Origin: an uncultured Eubacteriales bacterium
Lineage (GTDB): Bacteria; Bacillota; Clostridia; Lachnospirales; Lachnospiraceae
DNA: 7,033 bases
Assembly (NCBI GenBank): GCA_900549105.1
Contig: URND01000139.1
Location: 1-7,033, forward strand
Reading direction: 5' to 3'
The translations under genes and the position numbers were made by a program. Of this stretch, positions 6,994 through 7,033 are shown piece by piece; position 1 is the stretch's first letter; each line of letters opens with the position of its first letter. The notes under the pieces are model-generated. The model saw only the letters and a program-made list of their open reading frames with translations, was not told where the DNA came from and ran no database searches.

Positions 6994-6998
6994 GTAGG

Positions 6999-7033
6999 AG
7001 CCGAGAAATCTCTTTCGAGATAATGTCTCGGCT
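6999..7033 (+). terminator. Probable intrinsic terminator hairpin after the regulator gene (3' part outside window)
   Basis: AGCCGAGA (6999-7006) pairs perfectly with TCTCGGCT (7026-7033), and inside it ATCTC (7008-7012) pairs with GAGAT (7017-7021) around a TTTC loop. The two helices are separated by one base on the left and four on the right. The hairpin starts five bases after the regulator's stop codon. Any U-tract would lie just beyond the window edge, so the terminator call rests on the stem and its position only. Confidence 0.55.

Noticed and set aside
6993..7033. Another gene starting after the regulator (TAGGAG followed by ATG at 7023)
   Set aside because: The spacing from TAGGAG to ATG is over 20 bases and both elements lie in the arms and loop of the hairpin; only three codons would be visible.

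Overview
The window looks like a piece of a low-to-moderate GC Gram-positive genome, most likely Bacillota of the class Clostridia. The clues are strong AAGGAGG-type Shine-Dalgarno sites, compact operon packing, sigma-A type promoters and the protein families present. This is an inference from style; no marker gene fixes the taxon.

Layout: positions 1-5803 hold a single minus-strand operon of five genes. In transcription order they are: an integral-membrane substrate-binding (S) component of the MptD/Trep_Strep type (5803-5213), an EcfT transmembrane coupling protein (5212-4490), a fused two-domain ECF ATPase (4473-2965), and two ABC half-transporters with exporter-type fold (2939-1194, and 1181 to the window edge, cut inside its ATPase domain). 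Gaps are 0, 16, 25 and 12 bp. On the plus strand, 6013-6993 encodes an AraC-family regulator, followed by a hairpin at the right edge. The only sizeable non-coding stretch is the 209-bp divergent region 5804-6012.

Working model: the first three genes form a complete, dedicated (group I) ECF importer. The last two form a heterodimeric ABC transporter resembling the YbtPQ/IrtAB group, whose members import metal-siderophore complexes despite an exporter fold. An AraC regulator next to such a set recalls YbtA/PchR-type control of siderophore uptake. The best functional guess is uptake of a metal chelate or another small scarce ligand, but the substrate cannot be read from the sequence and no biosynthetic genes are visible.

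The divergent region is the most information-rich part. The regulator has a near-consensus promoter (TTGACA, 17 bp, GATAAT). The operon promoter has an extended -10 (TGTTATACT) but no recognisable -35; a tandem imperfect 20-bp direct repeat lies over and upstream of its -35 position, as expected for class II AraC activation. A perfect 10-bp inverted repeat with GGTTAG/CTAACC cores lies just downstream of that -10, and a third copy of the hexamer overlaps the ribosome-binding site. Both promoters carry a TTGTG...CACAA palindrome 2-3 bp after the -10. These elements suggest layered control of the importer operon.
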